From Dipylidium caninum (lineage: Eukaryota > Platyhelminthes > Cestoda > Cyclophyllidea > Dipylidiidae), in assembly GCA_017562135.1 (NCBI GenBank), contig QEYB01000841.1, positions 1,054,001-1,118,000 on the forward strand: 64,000 bases of DNA. Reading direction: 5' to 3'. Below the pieces are notes generated by a model that was not told where the DNA came from, searched no databases, and saw nothing but the letters and a program-made list of their open reading frames with translations. This document shows, in pieces, positions 25,301 through 37,200 of this stretch; positions within the stretch are counted from its first letter, which is position 1, and every line of letters starts with the position of its first letter. Position numbers and translations under genes: made by a program.

Positions 25301-28300
25301 TTCTCACAGCTGTAATTGATGATTTACTTGGCCAAGCGGAGTTTGTGAATGCCGACAAAGTTATATTTGCGGGTTCCAGGTTAGTCCCGACTGATCTTAT
25401 GCAAAATAATACCCAAAACTACCATGAATCTCAGTTGCAATGTAAACTGAAGAAATAGGGAGAACTGGTTAACTTATTGGATGCCTTATGCACTAAGGCG
25501 GAGGAAAGATGTCCAGTCAAGGAATAGCGGAGCCACTTTTTTGTAGTAACAGCCAATTCTTTTCAATCCTTACATATTGCCAAACTGCAACAAAGAGCTG
25601 CCATGTTGAGAAAGCTAATGTAAATGTTTGAGTGCATCACAGTTTACCGTACTACTGTGGATGACATGATTTCAATGACGAACTTTGTTTGACAGCGCTG
25701 GAGGCATTGGTGTGATGATGAACATCGACAGGCTGGCAAGGCGATTACGCCGCGGTCTGCGTTACCGGAGGTGGCGAAACTCCAGTCGCAGCCGTCAAAG
25801 TCCCCAAATCAGTGGTTTGGTCGATTCAGCCTGGTTCCTCAATTATCCCACCTACGCACAGGCATATCCTGGCAGCTGCACCAGTATTTACGACTGTCCT
25901 CCCGAGGAAGGCATTTTACGCGGAATCGGGTAAGAACGCCGATAAGAATATCTTAAGTTATTATGTCGATCGTACAGCCTAGAGCAAGTACGCTCTTTCT
26001 CTGGGTGCCTACAGCCTCTGGCAGCCGAGGATTCCGCGGAGATGTCGAATCGCGCAGGGGAAGAAGAGCTTTTGGCAATGCTACTTGGGACCCGTAATAT
26101 ACTCACATCTTCGAAGTGCGTGACTTCCCGTTTCTATTCTGTTAATGGAACTGAGGTAATGCAAGTAAGAAAATTACTTAAACTGACCACAGGTGGAAAA
26201 ACCCTTCGAAGGCAATCGACAGTCCATTTCGTCTGCATGACAAGATGAAATACATTTCTCTGGGATTTTATTCATGCAAGTGATCTTGGCGATTCTCAGA
26301 CACACCGATGAAAATTTAAGTTGAAATTTTGATTGTCCAACAGTTCAACAATGTGTCAACGTGTCTACTGAAAGGGGTTATAGCCAAGCCATAATTTCAT
26401 GTTATGAGCCAATTAATTTCACTGAAAAAAAACGATAAAAAAGTTAGCGATATGCCGTCGTGGAAAGAGTGAACAGTCTTTTACGAGGTTGAAGTCACAG
26501 AAGTCGATGTCAGAGGAGGACACGTCTTGTAAGTCGATGTTAAGCAACTTATATCGCCAACGAAGCTGATACGCTAAGACTCGACTTTCCCGTTTGCCCC
26601 GACACACACAGGCTGATTTTGATTCCCAGTTAATGAGGCACACTGGGAGGCGATTAGTCATAAAGATGCCCACGTTGTTAGGTGACTTAAATGGCCGCAT
26701 TTTGACCAGACCAGGCGAGATGTATGGAGGTGCATTTCCCACTCTGTGGAGCTGTTAAAAGTAGAAGGGCACGAAAAAACAGAACTGCCTCTCTTTCTCA
26801 ACTGAGGGTCAATCTAATCTTTGGACCAGCGACTGAAAGGCGCTTTGCCTTAGAGGTAAGTTAGTGACTCTGAAGCTCGCCTTGGGGTATAGCAGCAACT
26901 ACTAGAAAGAACACATCAGACAATGCGCATTTCCGTACTCAATAAATCTGCCATTGAACAATTGGCTCTTGACGAAGCAACTACTTCACCGAATGGGTAG
27001 CAGCTAGAACCAGGCAGTTGTTTCCCCATATTCTCGCCTTGTTTGCCAATGGAGTCGAAAGACGCCTCTTGTGAGCGTAATTTTATGCATGAAAAGAAGT
27101 GCACCAGAGGCTGAGGGGAATGGGACTGGCCCTTGAATCAGCATCATGCAGTTGGAGTTTCTTTTTCACCTTGGGTAGCTAGTGCATTGAGGTGAAATCG
27201 ACATTAGGCTAGGAGATGACGATGCAGAATCTGCTTTTCTCTCCTCTGCAAGACATGAAGATGCACTTTGTCTGACGAAGTGTGATTTACCGCTCTGTAG
27301 AATTAAAGGCCCTTGAACGGTTGCAGGAGGATGACAAAGCCACTTTTAGACAGGCCTCTTAAACCAATTGTGAAAAGAAGGCTTGAAATTTTTTTTAGTC
27401 TGCACTCAGTGTCAATAAGACGTGTCTGGCAGGTATGCGAAAGAAATACGCATAATTTTCAGAGAAGTTTCATTTAACCTGGCACTGAAGACAGTCTGCG
27501 GAGCAAATTTGATTGCGACACCTGAAATGCAGTGGCCTTTTGACCTGAATCTAAGGTCACGGAGCAACTTGGCGTCCCCAGTGCGCAATCATAACGAAAT
27601 GCATGCGATGCCTTGGAGCCAATCATCATCTACTTGGTCTGAGTGAATCTGTCACAATTTATCCTCAACTACATCACTTTCCGCTTTGTCACATCGACAG
27701 AAACCTTCATGTGCAGAAAAAGATGGACTGTGGATATTAGTCGTCATTCTCGTCTTTAAGTCCAGCCACGCCATAATCAAATGGCATGTGGTCCTTCTCA
27801 CGAAGAGGCATTTTTTTCCAGCACCTACCTTCATCATTCAAAGTCTCTTCGACGAGGCCCAATTGCAGATGAGCAGAGCCCTTCTGTTGACCGGCGGCCC
27901 TTACAGCAAATTGGCTTACATTCAGAATCTTGGCAAGGCTGTGGCGAAGAGCTTCGATACGGTGCAGTGAGTCGGATGCTTTGCCTTCATCCTCTCCTCA
28001 GACATTGGAGTTTATGTCTTTTTTGTATGTCTAGGGGTGTTTTCGCGCCTGCCTGCACAGACCACGAGATCCTGACCACCAAGTACGTGTTTCCTCGTTA
28101 CGCACGTCGACCAAAAGACATTAGTTTTGTTCTGATCCTGGGCAAAAAACCGTGTTGAGGCGATTCACTACAATTTCGGCTATCCACGAAAGTTCCTTTT
28201 TTACTACACTATTGCAAAGTTGCCATTGCTTCGAAGGGTAATTAACTCAACAGGCGTAAAGGGAACATTCTATTTGGTATGATGGGAATAGGCCCTGGGC

Positions 28301-30878
28301 TGACTCAATCCCAAAACGCATCGGAAAGGGACATCAGTAACCTTCACCCTGCTCCACTACGGCAGGGCTGGTTGAAGGGCTTCGTTGACAACCAACCAAG
28401 ACTCCTCATTCCATGACTGGGGGCAAATCAGGATGGAGATGCTTGGAGGTTGTGAAGCGGAGTCATGCGTGTGCGTAAGAAATTTCGACGGGGGGAGGGG
28501 ACATGTGGGCATGATACGTACCGCCAGCAGCCAAATAAGTAACATCTGTCGAGGGACGTTGACAACTGTAGCGTAAACGGTGAATGTATGAGTGAACCGG
28601 TGGACTTTGATATTTAAAATATCCAAGTGAACAGGCGGAGCACAATTAGCATAAATGGCACTGTTTGAGATTGTTTACTTAGACAATTGGCCGGTATCAC
28701 TAACTACCCGAGATTTTCTTCGGTGCCTTCAAATTATGGAAGAAGAAGAGGAGTTGCAACTTCTTTGATTCCACTTACGCTTTGTTGAATGGGATGATGA
28801 GCATAAAGAGGCATAGTTAATGACATAGGAGTATAACAACTGCATATCTAAGACGGCTCTCCACCTTGACTCTTTCAGCCATTGGGCCCAACTTATGGTT
28901 GACTCGCAAACGTTGCACGACACCCTCAACGCTTGGCAGGTCCACCTCTCGAGGTAGGTTTCGTGGTTACTTGGTTATTTTCTTTGCCCATTTAACCTTA
29001 AAGGAACCTAGAGAATGAGCCACCTTTCTCATACCTCTTCCACCAAGACTTAACACCAGGATAGGAGACTTTTAGCTCCTGTCTGCGACCTTAATTTACT
29101 TCAAATGGTGCAGTAAAGGGTACTGACGTTGTCGCGGGAGAGAAAAGTTTGGGGGATAGTGCGATAGACGCGACAAGGAGGTCTTCAGCGCTGCCCAGCG
29201 GGAAATTCGCACTTACTTCTGAATAACCCCTGAGAAGTCTCGCTTCTTGCCTGGGAAAGAGAGTGGAAGGTCACCGAAGTTTATTTTTCAGCTCTCATGC
29301 GTCCTAATGCATTAATATCGCTTTTTTTATCCGGTGAAAGCATCCTTTTGAGTAACGGTGGTCCCGCGAAAATTTGTTCTCCGTCCCTCACTAAAACGGT
29401 CTCATTATTATACTTACTAAGTTTTGTTTTGTTTGACTAAACTTTGTTTTTTTTTCTGCTTCCTTCACCTCCTCATTATTCTATGGCACTTCAGACTTCT
29501 ATTGTTTCCTAACAAAGGTTGACAATCCTAAAGTCCCCATTTTAAAACGGTAATTAAAATCCTCGACCTAATCACCTGCTCGGCAGTTGCGACAAGGTAT
29601 GTGCGCCTTTTGAGCATTTGACTTTTCAGACTGTGTATCGTCTTCCTTCCAGTTTGACTCAGAATTCGGCCATGATTCGCACTTTCTCCCCGCTTTTGAG
29701 GTGAAAAAGGTCTGCCAGTAGGTGAATTAGCTTACTTATTTTATGCCGCTATCGAAGCATCTCTCGAACCTCCTCGAAGAAGGCGGGAGGAGCAGGAACT
29801 ACGACAGGAAAAGCACGACGAGGAGCAAATGCCATGCTGTTTAGGGTTGAATTACTAGGGTTTGGAGTGGTTCACGTCGTCTAAAGGTCAGAGATTATCT
29901 GACTTTGTCACTATCCAATCAAAAGCCTCAATGTCTAACTCAATGGAGCAATTCTGAGAATGCCGAAATATGTTAGTAGTCTCATTTGCCACTCATTTGA
30001 CTGAACCAAGCGGGAATGGAGTTTGTTCCTGGGCATAAGCTCTGATGCTGGTGGTGGTGGTGATTTGACGTGCACACAGCTTGGGAAAGTTGGTTCCTCT
30101 CCCAGTCTGCCCTTAACTCGTGGTAAGTGGAGGGAATATAAGAGGACGCATGATTAACATGGAGTAGAACCTGGAAAGATGGTTTGTCCTCACACACAAA
30201 TCTCCACAAAGAAAGAGCGATGCAAATGCAGTAAATTGAAATGAGGAAGAGGATTAAGTCTAACCCCCGCCCCCTCCTGATTATATCCCCAGATGGCGTC
30301 GGTATCCCTATTGGTATTACCACCTACGGTCGTCGCACTCGCCGTACCGAGGAGAGACGATGGAATCGGGAGCACGGGATACTCCTATGAAGGCGAACCA
30401 TCCTCCCCTTCAGGCGAATTCCTCCATGATTTTCCTCTCCAAGCTAGTGGCGGTATTGAATCGCCCAAAAACTGATAAGTCAGCGATGCGTGGAGGCCGT
30501 GGCCAAGAGACGCGTCGCAGCCCCCGAAACCTTCACCAGACTCGCTCATTCTTCCGTCTACGCATGGTCGACAGATGCTCCCTGGACGTGAAGCCGGACG
30601 ATGAGATTGTGGCCGTGGATGAGAAGTTTAATGCTGAAATGCCAGGCAGACTCGCAGCGGCGTGTGAGGGTCGATCGCATATGATCCCACTGTGTAATCC
30701 TTCATGCCGCGCGCTCACACACCCGCGCACAATGGAGAAACTGAGTGTGGTCTCGCTCTATGAACTTTATGGAGTGGACTCAGCCCAACTGGCTGCTAAT
30801 GTCGGCGTCTCCGTCTCTCAGCTGAAGGCCTTGCCTGTGAAAACGCAGATGAGGATGCTCTTCTGTCGACCAGTCTAA
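21417..30878 (+). CDS. NOTUM: Notum, secreted palmitoleoyl-protein carboxylesterase
   Basis: Removes the palmitoleate from Wnt ligands outside the cell, so antagonises Wnt signalling. Twelve exons: 21417-21587, 21625-21686, 24802-24956, 24997-25057, 25095-25153, 25277-25379, 25696-25929, 26015-26115, 27822-27966, 28035-28082, 28879-28953, 30293-30878. They total exactly 1800 nt (599 residues) with consistent phases. A signal peptide (RWKTAFLLLVTLQVLRLQAF) is followed by CNDGTMAGYY at residue 71, LEGGWYCF, VPYCSSDLWTG, GSSAGG at 202-207 (nucleophile Ser204), LFDEAQL (Asp326), ACTDHEIL (His374) and CNPSC at 539. This is the complete Ser-Asp-His triad of the family. The last exon inserts about 130 basic, Trp/Tyr-rich residues before CNPSC, making the protein longer than human NOTUM (496). 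The first exon and its 37-bp intron are the least certain parts. Confidence 0.94.
22355..22394. repeat. (CTT)n microsatellite in a Notum intron
   Basis: About 13 CTT triplets within the 3.1-kb second intron of Notum. Confidence 0.95.
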
Positions 30879-33800
30879 ATATTGCTCCACCCACGACTGT
30901 AAAAGCTCCCAGGCTTCACCAAGCATTCCAAAACCTGCAATGGTATTAATCCATGTGCACACATCAAGAGGCATAGAGATGACAAATACGGGTCCAACTC
31001 GAGATGGCGCATTTACATGAAGTTTAATATGAGGAGGCGGTACATACAGGGTAGCAGAAAACGAAGAGATGTAATCAATTTTAACGAAATATCTTGACTG
31101 GGAGAAAAACATTTTTGTAGAGATTGCTACTTCTTCCTCTTCCTCCAGCCCGCTCTTTTCATTCCCCCTCCCTCCCCCTCTCGCCCCGTTCGTACCTCCT
31201 GAACCAACGGCATTACTATCTTTATTCTTACTATCGCGGTTACGGTTGTATTTAATTGTACTGCAGTCTGTCTTTGTAAATTTTTGCGTAATTTCACAAA
31301 TCTCTGTCCTCTGGGCAAGCCGTCTCACCTTCTTTGGGGGGCAATGCGGAGCCCTGTACAATTTCTTGTGACAGACGATCCACTGTATGCGGCAAGAAGT
31401 GGAACGTCTCGCTTGGACGCTAAGTAATTAATGCGAACCATTCGCTGCCTGTATCTCAAGATACTTCGCCCGCCCTCAATGCACACAGAGGCGCTCAGTA
31501 AGATGCCGCGTGCCTGGCCACCTACTGTGAGTATTTTGGTAATTGAATTCCACTACAATTGAGCAGGCGCTTAAGCGAGACATGTGAGCTAAAGCGGCAC
31601 TTTGTAACTTGTCGAAAAGTGCGCATTTATGCCGAGTCTAGCTTCCAAGACAGTAAAGAGAGAATATATGAAATCGGCCCTCAATGAGCTGTGCCTCGCC
31701 GTCAGCCTTCTCTTGCGCCACGGAGGCAGCAAGACGGCGAAGGATGGACGACGGAGAGAGGAGAAGTCTAATGTCCTGAGGGCGTAAATTTTAAGACAGT
31801 AGGGCGTGGGAAAGGAAGCGGCGGTAAACGTTATAAGTGGGATAACGAAGGAATTTAAATATCCACTGTTGGAAGAAGGCGAATGTTTGACGGCAAGGAG
31901 AAAGGCCGTTTGCAGTCTCCTTAAATCTTCCCATTCAAAGGGAAGGATCGCACTACTTTCAAGAGCGTACTTTTCAAGTAATAGTTGAGGCGTGCCGTCG
32001 CCCAGCTTGTGGGCTGTATTTTTCGGTGGTACACCCTAACGACAGTGAGCTCTTGGGAAGTGATTTTGCCACGCACTATCTCTAGGTGAAATTTTATAAC
32101 CATAGGATGGCATTTTTTCATCAGTGTATCTATCGCCGAATCCCTGAGTAATGTTTCTCGAAGGTTGAGTTGACTTATGATTCATTTTGAACTCGTTTGA
32201 GATAAGCAGTTGTAAATAACATTTTATTTCCAGGTGAATTCAGCAAAAAATAAAAATGGGACACAAGCAAGAAGAAATTTTACGAAACAAGTAAAAAGAA
32301 TACCTTTAAAATGTATAAATAAAAATATCTGACGCACATCACAATGCATCTCCCTCCGTCACAGCCGAACAGGCTCAATAAAAACGCCTATTTCATAGTT
32401 TCCAAACTGACAGTAACTGTCCGTGCCTGGAGATATCAGGGATGCCATCGCGAGAATAATGACCATGAAAAGTCCCTAAAACCGACTGTTTTTAGGTCTT
32501 TTACCAAGGAAGCTTTGAGTACGTGAAGGGTCGGAGTCTGCCTCTTTGAGAGTGGACCTCCTGCAACCAGGTGTGGGGCCACGGAGGGGCGACTGGCTCC
32601 ACCTCATGCGAGGAGACGCGGACACGTCTGATTTGACGACGAATCTGGGCGACTATTCATCTCTTCAGGTCCAGTCGTCGCAGTGAGGCGTTGGCCAGGA
32701 AGGCTCAAGTGGCACTCATGCGAACCGAGTCAGGTGGACGGGGCGCAGACTTCGCCTCCACTCCACCGCATTCCACCTTCCACATTAGATTGTCAAAACA
32801 AGTGGAGACGCTCTGAACTCGAAGTAGGTGGGAATACTGAGCTCGGGAGACCACGTCAGAACCAACGTAAACACTTGATATCACGGGCTGAGGCTTACAT
32901 TAGTGTTTACGAAATACGCGAAGGGTCAAAAATGGTGCCAAGTTCAAATATTCCGTCTAGAGTTTCCACGAACACGCTTTTTGAAGGCGTTTAATTAATT
33001 TTACAAAGGCAGTGACTCGTTTAGGCAGCATGGAGAGTTCAAAACGCTACGCGACGCGTAAAGACCATCGTGGACTTGCACCAGGTTCATTTACTCCCAT
33101 TCGCTGCGAATTCAAAGTGCTGCATTGTTCACCTCAACAGTAAGTAGTTTTCACTCGCACGTGGAAAGTACATTAGTTATTTGGCGTTTCAGAAGGCACT
33201 TTTACATGTGGACACGAGCCAAATCACTTAAGAACGCATCATAACGACAGACATGAGAAGTGTCCACCAATACAAACCCGAAACAGGTGGAGAACACACC
33301 TACTGAAACGGCGAACGCTGAATTCAGAGCGTTTTGATATTCTGACCCGCCTAAATGGCCTCAACCACCTATAATAACGTGGATAACGGGGATACTCATT
33401 GCAGGAGCTGACCAAATTGGAAGGGTCGTGCTGGCGACGAGAACGGAGGCATAATAGATGAGGCAGCACCAGTAGGGAGCAAATAATGACACTGTGGAAT
33501 TGCCAGAAGGGCTGAGCCAACGCAACTGCTTTGGGCAGGGAACATGAGTGAACCGAATACGCACCGGGGACAGCATTGAAGTGGTTGTGCGAGAGAGAAG
33601 CGACCTGTGGAAGGGAATGCTGAATACCACACTAAGTAGTGAACGATGCAGCTTGAACGAGTCGCCTAGGCATGCCCAGAAACGAGGCACTTTCACTCAG
33701 AGACTCGGTGAAGACTGGCACTAAATAAACTATCGGAATTGAGCCTGATCGACAATGACATACGGAAATTCACTTAATGTGTGCATCTGGGGGAAACGGA

Positions 33801-34298
33801 AAGCTTAGATAAATAATTACGATACGCTTGCTGTGACTACCAATAGGTCAAACATTTCCTTATTTCAGTGAAAGTTTATTCATCACACTACAACTAACGA
33901 CAGTGGCTTAACTCTCCAAGTGAAAGCACATTCATCGGTGGTGGTGATTTTGAGAGGACTGAGCAGAGAGGAAGCACGACCACGACGATGATATTATCAT
34001 TTAATAAGTAGCCAGAATGAAAAAGTGCTCAATCGACAATGGAAGAGGCGGAGGAGAAAGGGTGGAGGAAAATTTGAATAAAAGCGGGGCAGACGGGAAT
34101 AGAGATGAGGGAAGGAAATACCACACTGAAAATTCGTGATAGTTAGCGGTTGCATAAATATTTTCATGCCTACTCCAAACATAGGTCAGGAGAAGATTGG
34201 GCAAAGGAATATTGTGAAAGAGGCATGCAACACATATGTCATCCAACTGGTCATTCAGTCTTTCGGTTAGAGGATGGGCAGAAGGGTGAGAAGTAAGA
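30879..34298. other. Convergent intergenic region between Notum and epsin
   Basis: Notum (plus strand) and epsin (minus strand) end toward each other here, so this holds both 3' UTRs and spacer. Open frames at 30780-31361 and 33239-33696 on the minus strand have no recognisable domain, and the first overlaps the last Notum exon. I see no RNA gene. Confidence 0.5.
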
Positions 34299-37200
34299 TC
34301 AAAAGAAGGGGTTGAGGCTTTGTTGCTGCTGTTTTGGTGGCTGGGATGTACCGATAGAAGAAGGAGCCACTTGACCGGGGTAGAGGGCAGATCCCGTAGT
34401 GACGAGAGAATCACGTTGGGATGAGAAAAAAGTGAAGGCAGAGGGAGAGCGGCCTCCTAACAAAGCCAATGGAGCTCCGTTCGCCGCAGTGGCGCTGGCG
34501 GCGGAACTCAACTGGTTTAATGACGGCTTCGGTGGCTGGTTGGCGCTAAAGGGATTCGTCGATTGGCCCATCAGTGGACGACTACTTGTCGCAAAGGGGT
34601 TCGTAGAGGCTGAAAGGAATAACGAACAATTGCACAAGCACTAAAACGTGGAGAGTAATGCATAAACTAGAGGAAAATCAAAAACAGGCATGCATGTCGC
34701 CGATTGCAAACAAACCGAAAACACTTGGACGCTCTGAAAGGGGGAGATAGTGAAACACAGAAACGAATCAAACAGCACAGAGTTCAGAATGAGGTTAGTT
34801 TGCAAGACTCAACTAACCGGGATTCCGATCGACTAATTTTTCCAGGTCTACAAGGCCCTTATGGTCCCCCAGGAAGTCAGCAGGCGTGCGCTTTCGCGTT
34901 GGTGTGGCGGATGTCGTAGTAGTCGCCATTGCCACCGTATCGCCTGAGGTAGAGGATGGCATAGCTACCGAAGTGCTGAGACCAGCGTCAACAATAGGAT
35001 CGAAGCCGAGGCCACTGCCATTGCCGTTATGAGTGATACTAGTAGTGGTAGGAGGAAATGCTGCTTCCAGAGGGTCTAGTGCAGCCCAGGGGTTGTTGTT
35101 CACTACCGGAACTGTGTGAGACTGTTGAAGTTGCAAAGAGTCTGCAAAAGACAAAACACTATAGTTATGTTTGAGCACAATGTTCACGTTCAGCATCAAG
35201 CAAGCAGTGAACAACGAACATCTCCCGATGCTGGAAGCACAAACTTAATGGTTGCATAGTCAAAGAAGGTAAACAGTGTTTGCAGTAATACGGACACAGC
35301 GATGTTCTAAAACCAAAACTTGCCATTGGTGTCACTCAGAAGTGAAAGGTTTTATACCATCACAGATCATGCGTAAGTCACAGTTTCAATTAGGGCGTGG
35401 AAAAACAATGTTTCTTCAAAGAAGAGGATTGCAGACATATAAGCAGTTATTCACTCAAGCCTATTAAGGTACAAGAGCAAACAGGACCAATAGTCAGGCT
35501 TGTTTAACACAATGAAAGATTTTTTTTAGTTCACAATGTGTACTCGGACGTTTTTTATACATCGAAATATCGAAAGTGTCTAAATTTAGCAACGGTGAAA
35601 CCGCAACCCCAGTGTATGACATTGACATTGGACAAAAGGTAGACAGAAGTCCCTCACAATTATTGAAAAGGGAATAAGGCACGACCAAAATGTATCCATG
35701 TATTCGTGGTGCAACACAAGGGGTTACTTTGCGCAACAGCGTAACTCGTTTTTGTAATTCCGCTACAATGAAATCGAAGGCCGTTTTGCTAAGGTATTAC
35801 GGCTTGCAGTGCTATAAAATTTGTAGCAAGAAAAACCGTAAAAAACTGCCATTCCTTTGCATTACCAAATGTTGCTACTGTTGGGCAACGCTGTTTGAAA
35901 TGTAGACGCACCTTGGGGAGTCCAAGGAGAGCAGAGAAGACTGAGTTGATTAGTAGTACTACCATCGCTATTGGCGTTTTTGGACTGAAGACATACAGAG
36001 GTGTCGAAAGGCGATGTAGCAGGGACGAGAGCGTTGTTATGATTGTTGGTGCTGGGGAATGCAACAGCAGCGGAGGTGGAAGGAGCGGAAGCAATATTTG
36101 ACCAGGGATCGGGCATGTTAGCCGGCGCAGCGGAGAGCGACGTGTCAATTAAACTGAAAAGACCACCCCCATCCCTGCCGCTGAGACAGTAGCACTACCG
36201 CCAGCTGAATTTGTCTCCAAAATAAGCGAAGACGCCGCTGCTGAACGGTCCTACAGGAAGATGAGGAATGAATTTGAGAAATATGATCTCAAGCACACGT
36301 CAATCTCAAGTCTTGTACTCTATGACATTTTAATGAGCTATAACCACTATAGTGAAAACGTAGAAAAAAGTTTTATTAACATACAATCACCCGATATGTA
36401 TTTTCATCGCATATGTGACCGTAAGAACTCTTCAACTATATAACACTGATACGTTCCAGTAGTATGCACCAAATTTGCCGTCTTTATCTTTCGCAGTTTT
36501 AAAGACTAGAAGTTATGCTTGACAAGCTTTACCAAAAAATAAAGCAACATAAAAAAGTTAAAGAAAATGAATGCTTTGAATGGGGAGTCAGATTTATGGA
36601 ACAGTTGGCAAAAAGTGCATAAAAAATTGTAAAAAACAAACAAAATCCAGAAAGGAAAATTGTGTGGATAATGTACTATCGAAGTCTAAACCAAAGTATA
36701 CGTTACTGAAGTGAAGACTTCAAATCGTATGAAAATGGCAAACTTCGAGAAAAAAGGCCCCTTTTCCTCAGTAAGTTCCATTTAGGATGTAAGCGACCGG
36801 CGGTTTGTAGATGGATTGACTGCTACCATGCATTTCTTTAATGCTACAATGACGAAGAGCCCCGAATAAAAAATATATATATGACTCTGCAACACGTTCC
36901 TGAGGGGCAAAGCAAACCCTTGCAACATTAATAGACCGTCTCGTTACGTATTTCGGTGCCGAATGACCAGTACTTTACCATAATCGCATTTACTGCGTGT
37001 TTATTCGACCGCTTTAGGGCTTCTTTGGCGTCACATAGTTGTGCCATTGCCTATTTAGACCAAATGCCTTAGCTTCTCAACTATGGTGTCTCCACACCTG
37101 ATCTCTTCCCGTCTTCACGAACGATTTCAGCAAACAAATTCCTCACTAATTCGAGCAGCGAAAGAGCGAGTGCCCAAATAAATAAGAATGGAAGCAATTC

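Noticed and set aside
30780..31361. 193-codon minus-strand frame overlapping the end of Notum
   Set aside because: It is antisense to a well-supported Notum exon and its 3' flank, shows no domain, and is best seen as a shadow frame.
33239..33696. Overlapping minus-strand frames of 78-111 codons
   Set aside because: No recognisable domain and several overlapping frames of similar length, as expected by chance in the Notum-epsin spacer.
34813..34817. In-frame stop suggesting epsin ends after LVDRNPG
   Set aside because: The stop lies in a GTTAGT donor. Splicing to 34609 continues in frame into the NPF motifs expected at an epsin C terminus.
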